64,000 nucleotides of DNA from UBA7434 sp042090785 (GCA_042090785.1 JBELIP010000008.1:21805-85804), one strand, 5' to 3'; positions 8,015-17,736 are shown, numbered from the stretch's first letter. Notes: generated by a model not told the origin, from the sequence alone. Made by a program: numbers and translations.

Positions 8015-9775
8015 ATGCACAGCTACACAGCCCCCTTAAAAGAGATGCGTTTTGTCATGAAAGAACTCTCTGATCTTGAGGAAATTTGTGCACTACCCGG
8101 TCACGATGATATTGATGTTGAAACCGTCGACGCCGTTCTTGAAGAAGGTGCAAAATTCGCCTCAGAGGTGCTAGCACCCCTGAATGTCAGTGGCGACCGT
8201 GCTGGCTCACAAATGAATGATGACGGTGTTGTTCAAGCGCCTGGTTTTAAAGAAGCCTACGAACAATACACTGCCGGTGGTTGGACAACGATGCCTTGCG
8301 AACCCGAGTTTGGTGGTATGGGCATGCCTCACATAGCCTCTTCAGCAGCCAGTGAAATGTGGGCATCATCCAACCTCGCATTTTCAATTGGCCCTATGTT
8401 GTCGATTGGTGCGATTAGTGCGCTCGAGAAACATTCTGATGCAGCGTTAAAACAGAAATTCCTGACTAAAATGATTAGCGGCGAATGGACTGGCACCATG
8501 AATTTAACCGAGCCACAAGCGGGCTCTGATTTAGCGGCGGTAAGAACAAAAGCCGAACCTAATGGCGATCACCATTTGATTACTGGTACCAAGATTTATA
8601 TTTCTTGGGGCGACCATCAAATGACAGACAATATTATTCACTTGGTACTTGCTAGAACACCTGGCGCACCTAAAGGTGTTAAAGGTATTTCAATGTTTAT
8701 TGTGCCCAAATATCACGTGAATGATGATGGTTCTTGTGGTGAGCGCAACGATGTTGTTTGTAGCTCAATCGAACATAAAATGGGTATTCATGCCAGCCCT
8801 ACTTGCGTCATGAACTATGGTGAAAACGGTGGTGCAAAAGGCTTTTTAGTGGGCGAAGAAAACCAAGGCCTGAAATACATGTTCACCATGATGAACGGCG
8901 CACGCTTACACGTAGGCATAGAAGGTGTAGCAATAGGCGAAAGCGCTTATCAGCATGCTGTTCGTTATGCTAAAGATCGTGTTCAAGGCGCACCATTAGG
9001 ACAAGTTGAACCTAACACTATTATTAAGCATGGTGATATCCGCAGAATGCTAATGCAAATGCGTGCGCTTAACGAAGCTGGACGTGCCATTAACTACTAC
9101 GCTGCAGGTGCACTGGACCACGGTGAAAAAGGCAATGAAGCAGCCTACAAGCGTTTAGAATTTTTAACGCCGATTGCTAAAGGTTGGGCGACTGAAGTGG
9201 CACAAGAAGTCACCTCTCTCGGCTTACAAATTCATGGCGGCATGGGTTTTGTCGAAGAAACGGGCGCAGCACAATTTATGCGTGACGCTCGCATTATCAC
9301 TATTTACGAAGGCACTACCGGCATTCAAGCACTGGACTTAATCGGCAGAAAAATACTGCGTGATGGTGGTACAGAATTAATGAGCATGATGGGTGAAGTA
9401 CAAAGCACTTTAGATACACTAAAAAGTGACCACCCGAATCTTACAAGCATTACTGAAGAATTAGGCATTGGTCTGCAACAATGGCAAAACGCTAGCCAGG
9501 ATATTTCACAACGTGTGCTAGAAGATATTGATCTTGTTGGCACCAGCTCGGTGAATTTTTTAATGCTTAGTGGAACCGTGCTCGGTGGCTGGTTACTGGC
9601 CAAATCAGCAATGATTGCTGAAGCCAAAATGGATACTGACGAGCCATTCTTTAGCGCTAAAATAGCGACTGCCAATTTCTATGCCAGTCATATTATGCCT
9701 CGTGCCACAGCATTTGCTAAAGCAGCGGTAGCTGACAGCAGTGATGTCATGGGTCTAAGCGAAGATCAGTTTTAA
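8015..9775 (+). CDS. Acyl-CoA dehydrogenase (large FadE5/DmdC-like type)
   Basis: The 586-residue protein has the extended acyl-CoA dehydrogenase layout: N-terminal helical domain (about 30-155), middle beta domain with WTGTMNLTEPQAGSD, C-terminal helical domain, and an extra C-terminal domain from about residue 465. The catalytic base is the Glu of IYEGTTGIQ at residue 432. The enzyme forms the trans-2-enoyl-CoA and passes electrons to ETF. Length and layout match FadE5-like and DmdC-like proteins; substrate (fatty acyl-CoA versus methylmercaptopropionyl-CoA) cannot be decided from sequence, but the neighbourhood favours fatty acyl-CoA. ATG 8015 has AAGGA eight bases upstream. The gene faces away from etfBA across a long spacer. 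Confidence 0.92.
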   Translation: MHSYTAPLKEMRFVMKELSDLEEICALPGHDDIDVETVDAVLEEGAKFASEVLAPLNVSGDRAGSQMNDDGVVQAPGFKEAYEQYTAGGWTTMPCEPEFGGMGMPHIASSAASEMWASSNLAFSIGPMLSIGAISALEKHSDAALKQKFLTKMISGEWTGTMNLTEPQAGSDLAAVRTKAEPNGDHHLITGTKIYISWGDHQMTDNIIHLVLARTPGAPKGVKGISMFIVPKYHVNDDGSCGERNDVVCSSIEHKMGIHASPTCVMNYGENGGAKGFLVGEENQGLKYMFTMMNGARLHVGIEGVAIGESAYQHAVRYAKDRVQGAPLGQVEPNTIIKHGDIRRMLMQMRALNEAGRAINYYAAGALDHGEKGNEAAYKRLEFLTPIAKGWATEVAQEVTSLGLQIHGGMGFVEETGAAQFMRDARIITIYEGTTGIQALDLIGRKILRDGGTELMSMMGEVQSTLDTLKSDHPNLTSITEELGIGLQQWQNASQDISQRVLEDIDLVGTSSVNFLMLSGTVLGGWLLAKSAMIAEAKMDTDEPFFSAKIATANFYASHIMPRATAFAKAAVADSSDVMGLSEDQF

Positions 9776-9814
9776 AGTCTTAGTTTTTTGCTTATAAATT
9801 CCTCAAAATAAGTG

Positions 9815-9839
9815 CTTGCGCCCGGTCATCGGGCGTAAG
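9815..9839 (+). other. Strong hairpin after the acyl-CoA dehydrogenase gene
   Basis: CTTGCGCCCG (9815-9824) pairs with CGGGCGTAAG (9830-9839) around the loop GTCAT, with one G-T pair. It begins 40 bases past the stop codon. No T-run follows, so it is not a textbook intrinsic terminator; it could protect the mRNA 3' end. The remaining spacer to 10091 is AT-rich and shows nothing else. Confidence 0.5.
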
Positions 9840-10091
9840 TGCCTTATAGTCAGTTAGCTCTTCAGAATCGCTACAACTTATCTTTTGTTTAGCCTTTTAA
9901 AAATTGCAAAATATCAGTGCGTATCGTGTTAGTATCGACCTAACATATACCATAAATACGTATAAAAAATGGCTCAAGCTTCAAGCTGATCAACTGACTA
10001 AACAACTGATTAAAAATTATTAAATACAAATCAGCCTGTCAGCTTAAAACGTTTGAATCTAAGGACCAAGAATAAGTTTTAGGGGCTAAAA

Positions 10092-11189
10092 ATGGTACAA
10101 GCAGCAATTACTGGCTGGGGTAAATGTTTACCGCCAGGCATTCTCAATAATCATGATCTTTCAACTCTTGTTGACACTAACGATGAATGGATCTTTAGCC
10201 GAACAGGCATGAAAGAGCGACGCATTTCTCATGTGCCAGTGAGTGATTTAGCCCATATAGCCTGTGAAAGAGCGTTAGCCTGCGCAGGAAAAACGGCCGA
10301 CCAAGTAGACATGATTATTTTTGGCAGTTGCTCTTACGACTCTCAAGTTCCCAATGCTTCTTCTCAAGTTCAAAATTTATTGGGGGCAAAAAACGCAGCC
10401 TGTATGGACCTAAACACGGCATGCACCAGCGGCATGTATGCCATGTCTGTTGGCAATGCAATGATCCAAGCCGGCACAATTAAAAACGCTTTAATTATTG
10501 GCGCTGAAGTTATCAGCCCTTTTATGGATTGGAGCGATAGAAGTGTTGCTATTTTATTTGGTGATGGTGCAGCGGCTTTTTATCTTGAAGCTGACCACAG
10601 CGGTACAGAAACAGGATTACAAGCCGAAGCATTAGGCTGCTATGGCGAATCACGCGATATACTTGCCGTTGAGGGTGTTGGACTTAAGTACGCCAATAAA
10701 GGCTGGCCATTAGGCACTACGAGCTGGAACTTTGAAGGGCAGAACATTTTTAAAAGCGCTATTAAAGGAATGTATTTAGGCTGCCAGCAAGCAATAGAAA
10801 AACAAGGCATAAAACGCAGTGATATTGATGTTGTGGTTCCCCACCAAGCCAACTTACGCATTATTGAATTACTCGCCGGCAAACTGGATTTACCTGCTGC
10901 AAAGCTGTTTGTTAATGTTCACCGTTACGGCAATATGTCAGCAGCAACCGCACCGGTTGCAATAGTCGAAGCGGTTGAAGAAGGCGTTATTGAAAGTGGC
11001 AGCTTAATATTAGTGCCTGCATTTGGCGCAGGCTTAACATGGAGCGCGCAACTCATTCGTTGGGGCGACCGCTGCAAACCAATCGCCGACTGTGATGTAG
11101 AGCTACCAGAAACATCAATGAGCGGTTTAGAAATTGTTGAACAATGCTTGGCTGCACACAAAGAAAACCCAATTCCTGACAAGGCATAA
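10092..11189 (+). CDS. FabH-like 3-oxoacyl-ACP synthase III family protein
   Basis: The 365-residue protein has the KAS III fold and an intact triad: Cys111 (NTACTSG), His251 (VVPHQANLR) and Asn281 (YGNMSAA), with the His-Asn spacing of 30 seen in E. coli FabH. It has about 35 extra C-terminal residues compared with canonical FabH. KAS III enzymes condense an acyl-CoA with malonyl-ACP. The gene is not in the fab cluster; it sits between an acyl-CoA dehydrogenase and ETF:ubiquinone oxidoreductase, so a link from beta-oxidation intermediates to fatty-acid synthesis, as known for PA3286 of P. aeruginosa, is an attractive inference. A specialised metabolite or quinolone-type condensation is an alternative. 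Confidence 0.85.
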   Translation: MVQAAITGWGKCLPPGILNNHDLSTLVDTNDEWIFSRTGMKERRISHVPVSDLAHIACERALACAGKTADQVDMIIFGSCSYDSQVPNASSQVQNLLGAKNAACMDLNTACTSGMYAMSVGNAMIQAGTIKNALIIGAEVISPFMDWSDRSVAILFGDGAAAFYLEADHSGTETGLQAEALGCYGESRDILAVEGVGLKYANKGWPLGTTSWNFEGQNIFKSAIKGMYLGCQQAIEKQGIKRSDIDVVVPHQANLRIIELLAGKLDLPAAKLFVNVHRYGNMSAATAPVAIVEAVEEGVIESGSLILVPAFGAGLTWSAQLIRWGDRCKPIADCDVELPETSMSGLEIVEQCLAAHKENPIPDKA

Positions 11190-11248
11190 ATGTAACTAGG
11201 CCTATAATATTTGTGATGATGATGATATCCAAAGCCATTAAATGAGTG

Positions 11249-11278
11249 TTCATATGCGTATTCAATTTACGCTATAAT
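11249..11278 (+). promoter_or_regulatory. Candidate sigma-70 promoter for ETF-QO gene
   Basis: A perfect TATAAT (11273-11278) is preceded at 18 bases by TTCATA (11249-11254), a partial match to TTGACA. It lies about 100 bases before the ETF:ubiquinone oxidoreductase start in an AT-rich spacer. A transcript start near 11285 is predicted. Confidence 0.5.
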
Positions 11279-11385
11279 TTATTTAGCTTCTCTGCATTCA
11301 TAAATGTTCTGCATGGTTTAAATGCAAATAATTTAATTGCAAAGCTACTATTCAATATACGAGTCAACATACGAGGGTTTTGATT

Positions 11386-13038
11386 TTGGAAAGAGAATCA
11401 ATGGAGTTTGACGTTGTCATCGTTGGTGCTGGCCCCGCAGGCTTGTCCACCGCATGTAAACTCGCACAACTGGCCGCGGAAAACGAAAAAGAAATCAGCA
11501 TTTGCGTGGTTGAAAAAGGCTCTGAAGTCGGCGCACATATTTTGTCGGGAGCAGTGCTTGATCCTAAAGCAATGAATGAATTGTTTCCTGACTGGCAAGC
11601 CATGAGAGCACCGTTGAATGTGCCGGTGAGCAAAGATCAAGTGATGTTTATGTTTGGCCAATCTAACGCGATTAAAGTGCCGTTGCTGTTTACTCCTGGC
11701 TTTCACAACCAAGGCAACTATGTCGTTAGCCTTGCTAACATTTGTCGCTGGCTAGCTGAACAAGCCGAAGGCATGGGCGTAGAAGTATATCCAGGCTTTG
11801 CCGCCGCCGAAGTTTTATACCATGAAGACGGCAGCGTTAAAGGTGTCGCCACTGGTGATATGGGCGTCAGCGAAGCCGGTGAACACAAAGACAGTTATAT
11901 GCCCGGCATGGAACTCCATGCTAAGTACACCGTATTTTCTGAAGGCTGTCGCGGCAACTTAGGTAAAGAATTAATTGCAAAATTTGAGCTTGATAAAGAT
12001 CGCGACCCTCAGCATTACGGTTTAGGCTTTAAAGAAATTTGGGAAATTGACCCTGCTAAACATCAAGCGGGTTTGGTTGTTCATACCATGGGCTGGCCGG
12101 CAACAAAAAATACCGTATCAGGCTCTTATCTTTATCATGGCGAAGGCAATCAAGTGGCTTTGGGTTATGTGGTTCCGCTCAGTTATGAAAACCCACATTT
12201 ATCACCGTTTGATGAATTCCAACAGTGGAAACAGCACAGTGCGATTCGCCACTATCTAGAAGGTGGTAAACGTATTACTTATGGTGCTCGCGCCCTTATC
12301 AAAGGCGGCCCACAATCTAGACCTAAAATGTCATTTCCAGGCGGCCTATTAGTTGGCGACGATGCCGGCACGTTAAACTTTGCACGCATTAAAGGCAGCC
12401 ACACGGCAATGAAATCCGGTTTAATTGCTGCCGAAACCTTGTATGGCGCATTAACTACAGATGCTTCAGACGGCCATAGCGACCTTACGGGCTATGCAGA
12501 GCATTTTGATCAGTCATGGCTTAATACAGAGCTAACTAAATGGCGTAACTTCGGCCCGCTGATACATAAATTTGGTGGCATTGTTGGCGGCGCATTAGCC
12601 TTTATTGAACAAGGTATATTCCAAGGCAAACTGCCCTTCACTTTAAAGGACTCAACACCCGATTACAGCACACTGAAATCGGCAGCTAGCATGCCGAAAA
12701 TTGAATACCCAAAACCCGACAATGTCATTAGCTTTGATAAATTGTCTTCGGTATTTTTATCGAATACCAACCACGAAGAAGATCAGCCTTGTCACTTAAC
12801 ATTGCGCGATCCCAATGTGCCTATTCAGCACAATTTACCGCTGTATGATGAACCTGCGCAACGCTACTGCCCTGCCGGTGTTTATGAAATTGTTGAAAGT
12901 GCTGAGGGCAGTAAACAGTTTCAAATTAACGCGCAAAACTGTGTGCACTGTAAAACCTGTGACATTAAAGACCCCACGCAGAATATTGTTTGGGTGACAC
13001 CTGAAGGAACTGGCGGACCCAACTATCCAAATATGTAG
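11386..13038 (+). CDS. Electron transfer flavoprotein-ubiquinone oxidoreductase
   Basis: The protein is about 550 residues. The N-terminal FAD-binding Rossmann motif VVIVGAGPAGLS starts near residue 10, and the C-terminal 4Fe-4S segment shows RYCPAGVYE followed by CVHCKTCDIKDP. The enzyme sits on the cytoplasmic membrane and passes electrons from reduced ETF to ubiquinone. It completes the chain acyl-CoA dehydrogenase, EtfAB, quinone pool, all encoded in this window. The TTG at 11386 is preferred because GAGGG lies eight bases upstream and the resulting MERESMEFDV fits the family; TTG 11380 is too close to that site and ATG 11401 lies 15 bases further in. A bidirectional terminator follows. 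Confidence 0.96.
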   Translation: MERESMEFDVVIVGAGPAGLSTACKLAQLAAENEKEISICVVEKGSEVGAHILSGAVLDPKAMNELFPDWQAMRAPLNVPVSKDQVMFMFGQSNAIKVPLLFTPGFHNQGNYVVSLANICRWLAEQAEGMGVEVYPGFAAAEVLYHEDGSVKGVATGDMGVSEAGEHKDSYMPGMELHAKYTVFSEGCRGNLGKELIAKFELDKDRDPQHYGLGFKEIWEIDPAKHQAGLVVHTMGWPATKNTVSGSYLYHGEGNQVALGYVVPLSYENPHLSPFDEFQQWKQHSAIRHYLEGGKRITYGARALIKGGPQSRPKMSFPGGLLVGDDAGTLNFARIKGSHTAMKSGLIAAETLYGALTTDASDGHSDLTGYAEHFDQSWLNTELTKWRNFGPLIHKFGGIVGGALAFIEQGIFQGKLPFTLKDSTPDYSTLKSAASMPKIEYPKPDNVISFDKLSSVFLSNTNHEEDQPCHLTLRDPNVPIQHNLPLYDEPAQRYCPAGVYEIVESAEGSKQFQINAQNCVHCKTCDIKDPTQNIVWVTPEGTGGPNYPNM

Positions 13039-13057
13039 TTATGCATTGCCGCCAAAA

Positions 13058-13112
13058 CCATTCAAAAAAAGCCGCTAATGGATATAATCTATTAGCGGCT
13101 TTTTTTGAATGG
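13058..13112. terminator. Long bidirectional terminator
   Basis: A 55-base inverted repeat with arms of about 22 bases: CCATTC, an A7 run and GCCGCTAAT on one side, mirrored by ATTAGCGGC, a T7 run and GAATGG on the other. It separates the convergent ETF-QO (plus) and HDOD (minus) genes, and the A- and T-runs allow termination in both directions. Confidence 0.9.
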
Positions 13113-13125
13113 CGTTATCAACGGG

Positions 13126-13968
13126 TCATGCAATTTTTTCTATTTGCATGCTGGACAATAAATCGATATTAAAAATAGCTTCGACAGAAGGCACCGCACT
13201 AATCACTCGCGATACAACTTCGGCATAATTATCTTCGCCTAAATGTGCTAACGCACCTAACAAAATATCACTGACGTACTCTTCTTCTGGTACGTCTGAC
13301 AACCATTGTTCAGACACAACACCTGCCAATGAAGCAGCATAGACCAAATCAGTTTGTTTAAAATCTAGCTGCTCTGAGTCAAATAAAAGACAGTGACTTC
13401 GCTCAACAACATCAATAATTTTTTTAGGGAAACGCCAGCTCTTTAATAACAAAGCGCCAGCTTCAGCATGATCCATACCCCAATTACGCTGCTCCAACAA
13501 AACAAGATCATAGTGGTTTCTAGCCGTGTTATACATCGTAATATATTCATCACCCAGCACTTCACTAAGCACTAATATACCAACATCTTGTAACATAGCG
13601 GCTACATAGATATCGCCTCGGCTTAGTCCAGCAATACTGTCGCCTAGCTCACTAGCAACCAACGCAGTTAAAATACTTTTACGCCAGTAACGCTGATGAT
13701 CAAATGTGTATGACGACGATTCACTATCACGAAGCATTTTTATAAGTGCTGATGACAAAGCAACACTCATCGCTAAATTCACGCCGAGTATGGCAATGGC
13801 CTGCGTAACGTTTGTGACTTCACGCCGAAACGGAAAAAAAGAGGAGTTAGTTATTTGAAACAGCTTTGCCGACAAGGCCGGATCTTGGCTAATAACCCCC
13901 GCCACTTTCGCCGCATAAAGGTCTTCATCATTGTGGAGCTCAATGATTTTTATTGCAATTGCAGGCAA
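13126..13968 (-). CDS. HDOD-domain protein; N terminus cut off by an in-frame stop
   Basis: The open frame encodes 280 residues of an HDOD domain (a degenerate HD-type signalling domain), covering almost the whole fold, with AKVAGVISQDPALSAKLFQI and ALSSALIK as typical segments. It can only start at TTG 13968, which has no ribosome binding site. In the same frame, ATG 14019 begins MISNLAQRIVACDN, then TAA at 13977-13975, then PVLPAIAIKIIEL. HDOD proteins normally read LP-x-LPA here, so a single base change TTA to TAA would explain the break. The gene is either a recent nonsense mutant, a sequencing error, or translated by readthrough or an internal start. HDOD proteins act in cytoplasmic signalling; the partner is unknown. 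Confidence 0.75.
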   Translation of the reverse strand: MPAIAIKIIELHNDEDLYAAKVAGVISQDPALSAKLFQITNSSFFPFRREVTNVTQAIAILGVNLAMSVALSSALIKMLRDSESSSYTFDHQRYWRKSILTALVASELGDSIAGLSRGDIYVAAMLQDVGILVLSEVLGDEYITMYNTARNHYDLVLLEQRNWGMDHAEAGALLLKSWRFPKKIIDVVERSHCLLFDSEQLDFKQTDLVYAASLAGVVSEQWLSDVPEEEYVSDILLGALAHLGEDNYAEVVSRVISAVPSVEAIFNIDLLSSMQIEKIA

Positions 13969-14240
13969 TACGGGTTAATTATCACAAGCAACAATACGCT
14001 GGGCAAGATTAGAAATCATAGAATATATCGAATGTAAAAGAAAAATAAATAACAAAGCTAAAACAAGTGTAGACACACTTTAACAACACCTCGTTAATTC
14101 TTTACAATTCAAGCTATCATTCCAACGAAAAAAGAGACACCGTTCGAAAAAATGCCCATCCTATTTTTTAATCAACCAGAACGAGCTCATAATACAACAT
14201 TTAAGCTTTAACTTTTTCTCAAATATTACGTCGATAAAAC

Positions 14241-14276
14241 GAAAAATGGCCATCAGAATAAACCCTGACAGCCATT
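14241..14276 (-). terminator. Terminator downstream of serA
   Basis: On the minus strand AATGGC and TCAG arms pair with CTGA and GCCATT and are followed by TTTCGTTTT. The element lies about 100 bases past the serA stop codon. The rest of the 14020-14376 spacer shows no gene. Confidence 0.65.
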
Positions 14277-14376
14277 GTTCATTTAAAGGTGTAGATCGTT
14301 TTTTGCTTAACTAATGACTACTAAAAATCACGCCACGCTCATACTAAGCCAGTGTTCTACCACAAAAGATAAACAA

Positions 14377-15543
14377 CTAGAGCGAGCGCACGCTAATAAC
14401 GCCATCAACTTTCGACAGCTGCTCTAGCATAACCTCTGATGGCGACTGATCAATATCAATCAAGTTGTAAGCAATCTCGCCACGACTCTTATTGAGTAAG
14501 TCGATAACATTAATATTATGCTCTGCCAAAATAGACGTAATACTGCCCAGCATATTTGTGACATTCTTATTGGATACCGATAAGCGATAACCGGTTGTTC
14601 GCTCTAATACTGCATGAGGGAAATTAACCGAATTCACAATATTACCGTTTTCCAAATAATCTTGAAGTTGATTAGCTGCCATAACTGCGCAGTTCTCTTC
14701 TGCTTCGTCTGTGCTAGCACCTATGTGCGGCATCAATATCATATCATCTCGACCAATCATCCCAGGCTTGGGAAAATCGGCAATATAAGCACCTAAAACA
14801 CCGGCATCTAACGAATCAATGACTGCATCGCCATCAACAATTTCTGAACGGGCAAAGTTTAATAACTTACAGCCTTTTTTAACCGACTTCAGTGTCTCGG
14901 CATTAATTAAATTTCTTGTGGCATCTAATACCGGTAAATGCAAAGTAATAAAATCAGACTTAGCTAGCAAGCCATCAAGGCTATCCATTTTTTTAACATC
15001 ACTTGATAGGCGCCAAGCGGCTTCGATTGAAATTGCGGGGTCATAACCAACAACCTGCATTCCCATCATTAAAGCCATATTAGCTACTTGAGAACCAATA
15101 GCACCAAGGCCAACAACGCCTAATGTTTTACCTTGTATTTCACTGCCTTTAAAGTTTTTCTTTTCTTTTTCTAGCAGCTTATTCATGGCATCAGCATCGT
15201 CCATGCTGGCAAGTCCATCAACATAAGCAATACCCGAAACAATACCACGTGAACCCAGTAACAAACCGGCCATAATTAACTCTTTAACCGCATTAGCATT
15301 AGCGCCTGGTGCGTTAAAAACCACAACACCTTGTTCGCTACACCAGTCTACTGGCACATTATTAACACCCGCACCCGCTCGGCCAATAGCTTTAACGTCA
15401 GCTGTAATTTCTTCTGGTTGTAACTTATGGCTGCGCAATAAAATGGCATCAGCGTTTTCAGCTTCGGGGCTCACACTATAATTAACACCGAATTGATCTA
15501 ACCCTATCTGGGCAATATTATTAAAAGTTTTTACGTTAAACAC
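14377..15543 (-). CDS. serA: D-3-phosphoglycerate dehydrogenase
   Basis: The 388-residue protein has the SerA layout: substrate-binding domain, NAD-binding Rossmann core with GVVGLGAIGSQVA near residue 142, and a C-terminal ACT domain from about 318 (VTNMLGSITSILAEHNINV). The catalytic Arg lies in NFARSEIVD and the His in MPHIGAST. It oxidises 3-phosphoglycerate to 3-phosphohydroxypyruvate, the first step of serine synthesis, in the cytoplasm. The ACT domain suggests serine feedback. The GTG start at 15543 has GGAG nine bases upstream. The protein is of the short type without the intervening domain of longer forms. It appears monocistronic, with a terminator on each side. Confidence 0.96.
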   Translation of the reverse strand: MFNVKTFNNIAQIGLDQFGVNYSVSPEAENADAILLRSHKLQPEEITADVKAIGRAGAGVNNVPVDWCSEQGVVVFNAPGANANAVKELIMAGLLLGSRGIVSGIAYVDGLASMDDADAMNKLLEKEKKNFKGSEIQGKTLGVVGLGAIGSQVANMALMMGMQVVGYDPAISIEAAWRLSSDVKKMDSLDGLLAKSDFITLHLPVLDATRNLINAETLKSVKKGCKLLNFARSEIVDGDAVIDSLDAGVLGAYIADFPKPGMIGRDDMILMPHIGASTDEAEENCAVMAANQLQDYLENGNIVNSVNFPHAVLERTTGYRLSVSNKNVTNMLGSITSILAEHNINVIDLLNKSRGEIAYNLIDIDQSPSEVMLEQLSKVDGVISVRSL

Positions 15544-15600
15544 TCGCTATGTCTCCAAAACAATACGGCATTAAACCGTATACTTTATAAAATTAAATGG

Positions 15601-15647
15601 AAATAAAAATTAAAATCGAAGCTGAAGTATAAGAACGACAGCTTCGA
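15601..15647 (-). terminator. Terminator downstream of ppiD
   Basis: TCGAAGCTG (15616-15624) pairs with CAGCTTCGA (15639-15647); on the minus strand the stem is followed by TTTTAATTTTTATTT (15615-15601). It starts about 50 bases past the ppiD stop. Confidence 0.8.
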
Positions 15648-15697
15648 AAAAATTGCACTCTGGAAGTCAGTACAACGACAATATCAAAAAATAATTA

Positions 15698-17593
15698 TTA
15701 AAATCGTTCAATCTCTGCTGTCGATTCTAGAGCTTGCATGTAAGTAGTAATGTCTTGCTGCCCTACTATATTTTGTAATTGCTGAGCAAAAAGCGCTTTT
15801 TCTTGCTCGCTAGATTCATCCGCCTTAGTCTCAACGTTAGTAATGCTATATAAATAAACATCACCAGAATTACTGACCAACGACAAAACCTCTTCACCTT
15901 CTTTACTAACACGCGGCGCTTCAAAAGCAGCTTTTAAGAGTTCAAAATCAACATCGGTTGTATTGCGTGACAATGTTGAATTTGATGCCGTGTAACCTGC
16001 ACTTTTTGCCGCTTCATCTAAAGACTTGCCTTGCGCAATATCTGCTGTAATTGCTTGCTCAATTAATGCCAATTTAGCGCTACCTTTTTCACGCAACACA
16101 ATCGGTGAAATTTGAGCTAACACTTCGTCAAGCTGAAGCTGACGAGGCTCAAACACTTCTTTAACTCGAAGAATAACACTGTGATCAGGTGCCAACTCAA
16201 CCACATCACTATTTGCTTCGTCTATGAGTACCTCACTACTAAATGCCGCAGTAAGAATACGTTCATCACTTAACAATAAAGACGAGTCAGCAGATAAAAC
16301 TGGGCCGCTTCGATTGAGAGCTGAAGATGTTTTTACTTCTAAATCGAGCATTTTCGCAGGCTCATTTAAGTCTGCCGCATTAAAGGCGAGATCGGCAGCT
16401 TGCTCAAGCATACCCACATATTTCGCTTGCGCCGCACGAATTTGTATTTGCTCGATAATCATGGCACGAGAATCATCAATACTCGCCATTTCAACAACTT
16501 CAATGTCATTTACAGTAATTAAATGTAAACCTGCATCAGTCTCAATAGGCTCTGAAACCTCATTAAGTGCTAAAGCAAAAATAGCATTTTCAAATGCTTC
16601 TGGATAAGTACCGTCTTGCTGGGCATAGCCAAGCGCACCACCCTCTGCGGCACTACCGCCATCTTGTGAAGCTGTTTTAGCTAGCTCAGCAAAATCCGCA
16701 CCCGCTTCTATTTGCAATTTCAAGGCAGCTAATTCTTCTAACGCTTGCTCTTTGCTTTGCTCATCATTAACTTCTAACAAAATATGCGCAACACTTCTAC
16801 TTTCGCTTTGCTCAAACTGCTCGCTTTGCAAAGCGTATTCAGCAGCTACTTGATCATCGCTTACAGGCTCGTATAAATCTTCTCGACGCAACTCGATATA
16901 TTCAATAACGACTTGTTGCTCACTCATATAGTCGGATTGATTAGCTTGATAATAGTCAAGCGCATCTTCATCAGTCACCACAATATCTTTGATGACATCA
17001 GCAACCGGCAATTTTAACCAGTTAACATCGCGACTCTCATTGAAAATATCTAACAAAATTTGACTAGAGAAAGGTACCGAAAAATTACTTGCCGCAAGCC
17101 CCACAGATAATTGACGCTCTTGAATATCACTGGCAATTTGCGCCTTCAACAAAGGCAATGACAGCCTTTGGTTAGCAAGAAAGCCATTCAACAAATCAAT
17201 AGAAAAACGCCCATCAACTTGAAAGTTAGGCGTGCTCGTAATTAATTTTTCAACCATAAGATCTGGCACACCCATAGACATGTCGGCCATTGCCTGATTA
17301 ATCAGCGTTCTACGCGTCAGACTTTCTATAGCTATAGGAGCTAGGTTTTCTTCAGTCAGCTGCGAATAGTCAGGGTTTTCACCCATTTGAGATAGCATTT
17401 GATTTCTAACTATCTGCATTTCTAATAACAGCTCATTCTGATCGATAGTTTCACCATTAACGTTAAGCACATCGCCTACGCCACCACCATCGACTAACGA
17501 ACCGACACCAAAGAAAACAAATGGGACAATCATAATGCCCAAAATCACCTTAGCGGCTTTACCTTTAACATTGTCACGAATTGATCGAAGCAT
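15698..17593 (-). CDS. ppiD: Periplasmic folding chaperone PpiD (SurA-like N domain, parvulin)
   Basis: Starting at ATG 17593 (MLRSIRDNVKGKAAKVILG) the protein is 631 residues. A single membrane helix at about 15-35 (VILGIMIVPFVFFGVGSLV) anchors it in the inner membrane with the rest in the periplasm. A SurA_N-like chaperone region follows, then a parvulin PPIase domain at about 255-355 (SRSVAHILLEVN, AKTASQDGGSAAEGGALGY). PpiD assists folding of secreted proteins near the Sec translocon. The 11-codon upstream extension is rejected because MLRSIRDN is the family N terminus. The order after hupB and lon is conserved in gammaproteobacteria, so the gene is confidently named. Confidence 0.95.
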   Translation of the reverse strand: MLRSIRDNVKGKAAKVILGIMIVPFVFFGVGSLVDGGGVGDVLNVNGETIDQNELLLEMQIVRNQMLSQMGENPDYSQLTEENLAPIAIESLTRRTLINQAMADMSMGVPDLMVEKLITSTPNFQVDGRFSIDLLNGFLANQRLSLPLLKAQIASDIQERQLSVGLAASNFSVPFSSQILLDIFNESRDVNWLKLPVADVIKDIVVTDEDALDYYQANQSDYMSEQQVVIEYIELRREDLYEPVSDDQVAAEYALQSEQFEQSESRSVAHILLEVNDEQSKEQALEELAALKLQIEAGADFAELAKTASQDGGSAAEGGALGYAQQDGTYPEAFENAIFALALNEVSEPIETDAGLHLITVNDIEVVEMASIDDSRAMIIEQIQIRAAQAKYVGMLEQAADLAFNAADLNEPAKMLDLEVKTSSALNRSGPVLSADSSLLLSDERILTAAFSSEVLIDEANSDVVELAPDHSVILRVKEVFEPRQLQLDEVLAQISPIVLREKGSAKLALIEQAITADIAQGKSLDEAAKSAGYTASNSTLSRNTTDVDFELLKAAFEAPRVSKEGEEVLSLVSNSGDVYLYSITNVETKADESSEQEKALFAQQLQNIVGQQDITTYMQALESTAEIERF

Positions 17594-17736
17594 ATTGATT
17601 TCACTCAAAAAAAAATAGCGCATCATTCCAATAAAATTGATGCGCCATTTTGCGGTTTTTAACTTTTATCGATAATTTAAATCTTAGACATCAAGCTAAG
17701 CACTGACACATGGCATAGCTTTGATCTTAGGTTTAT

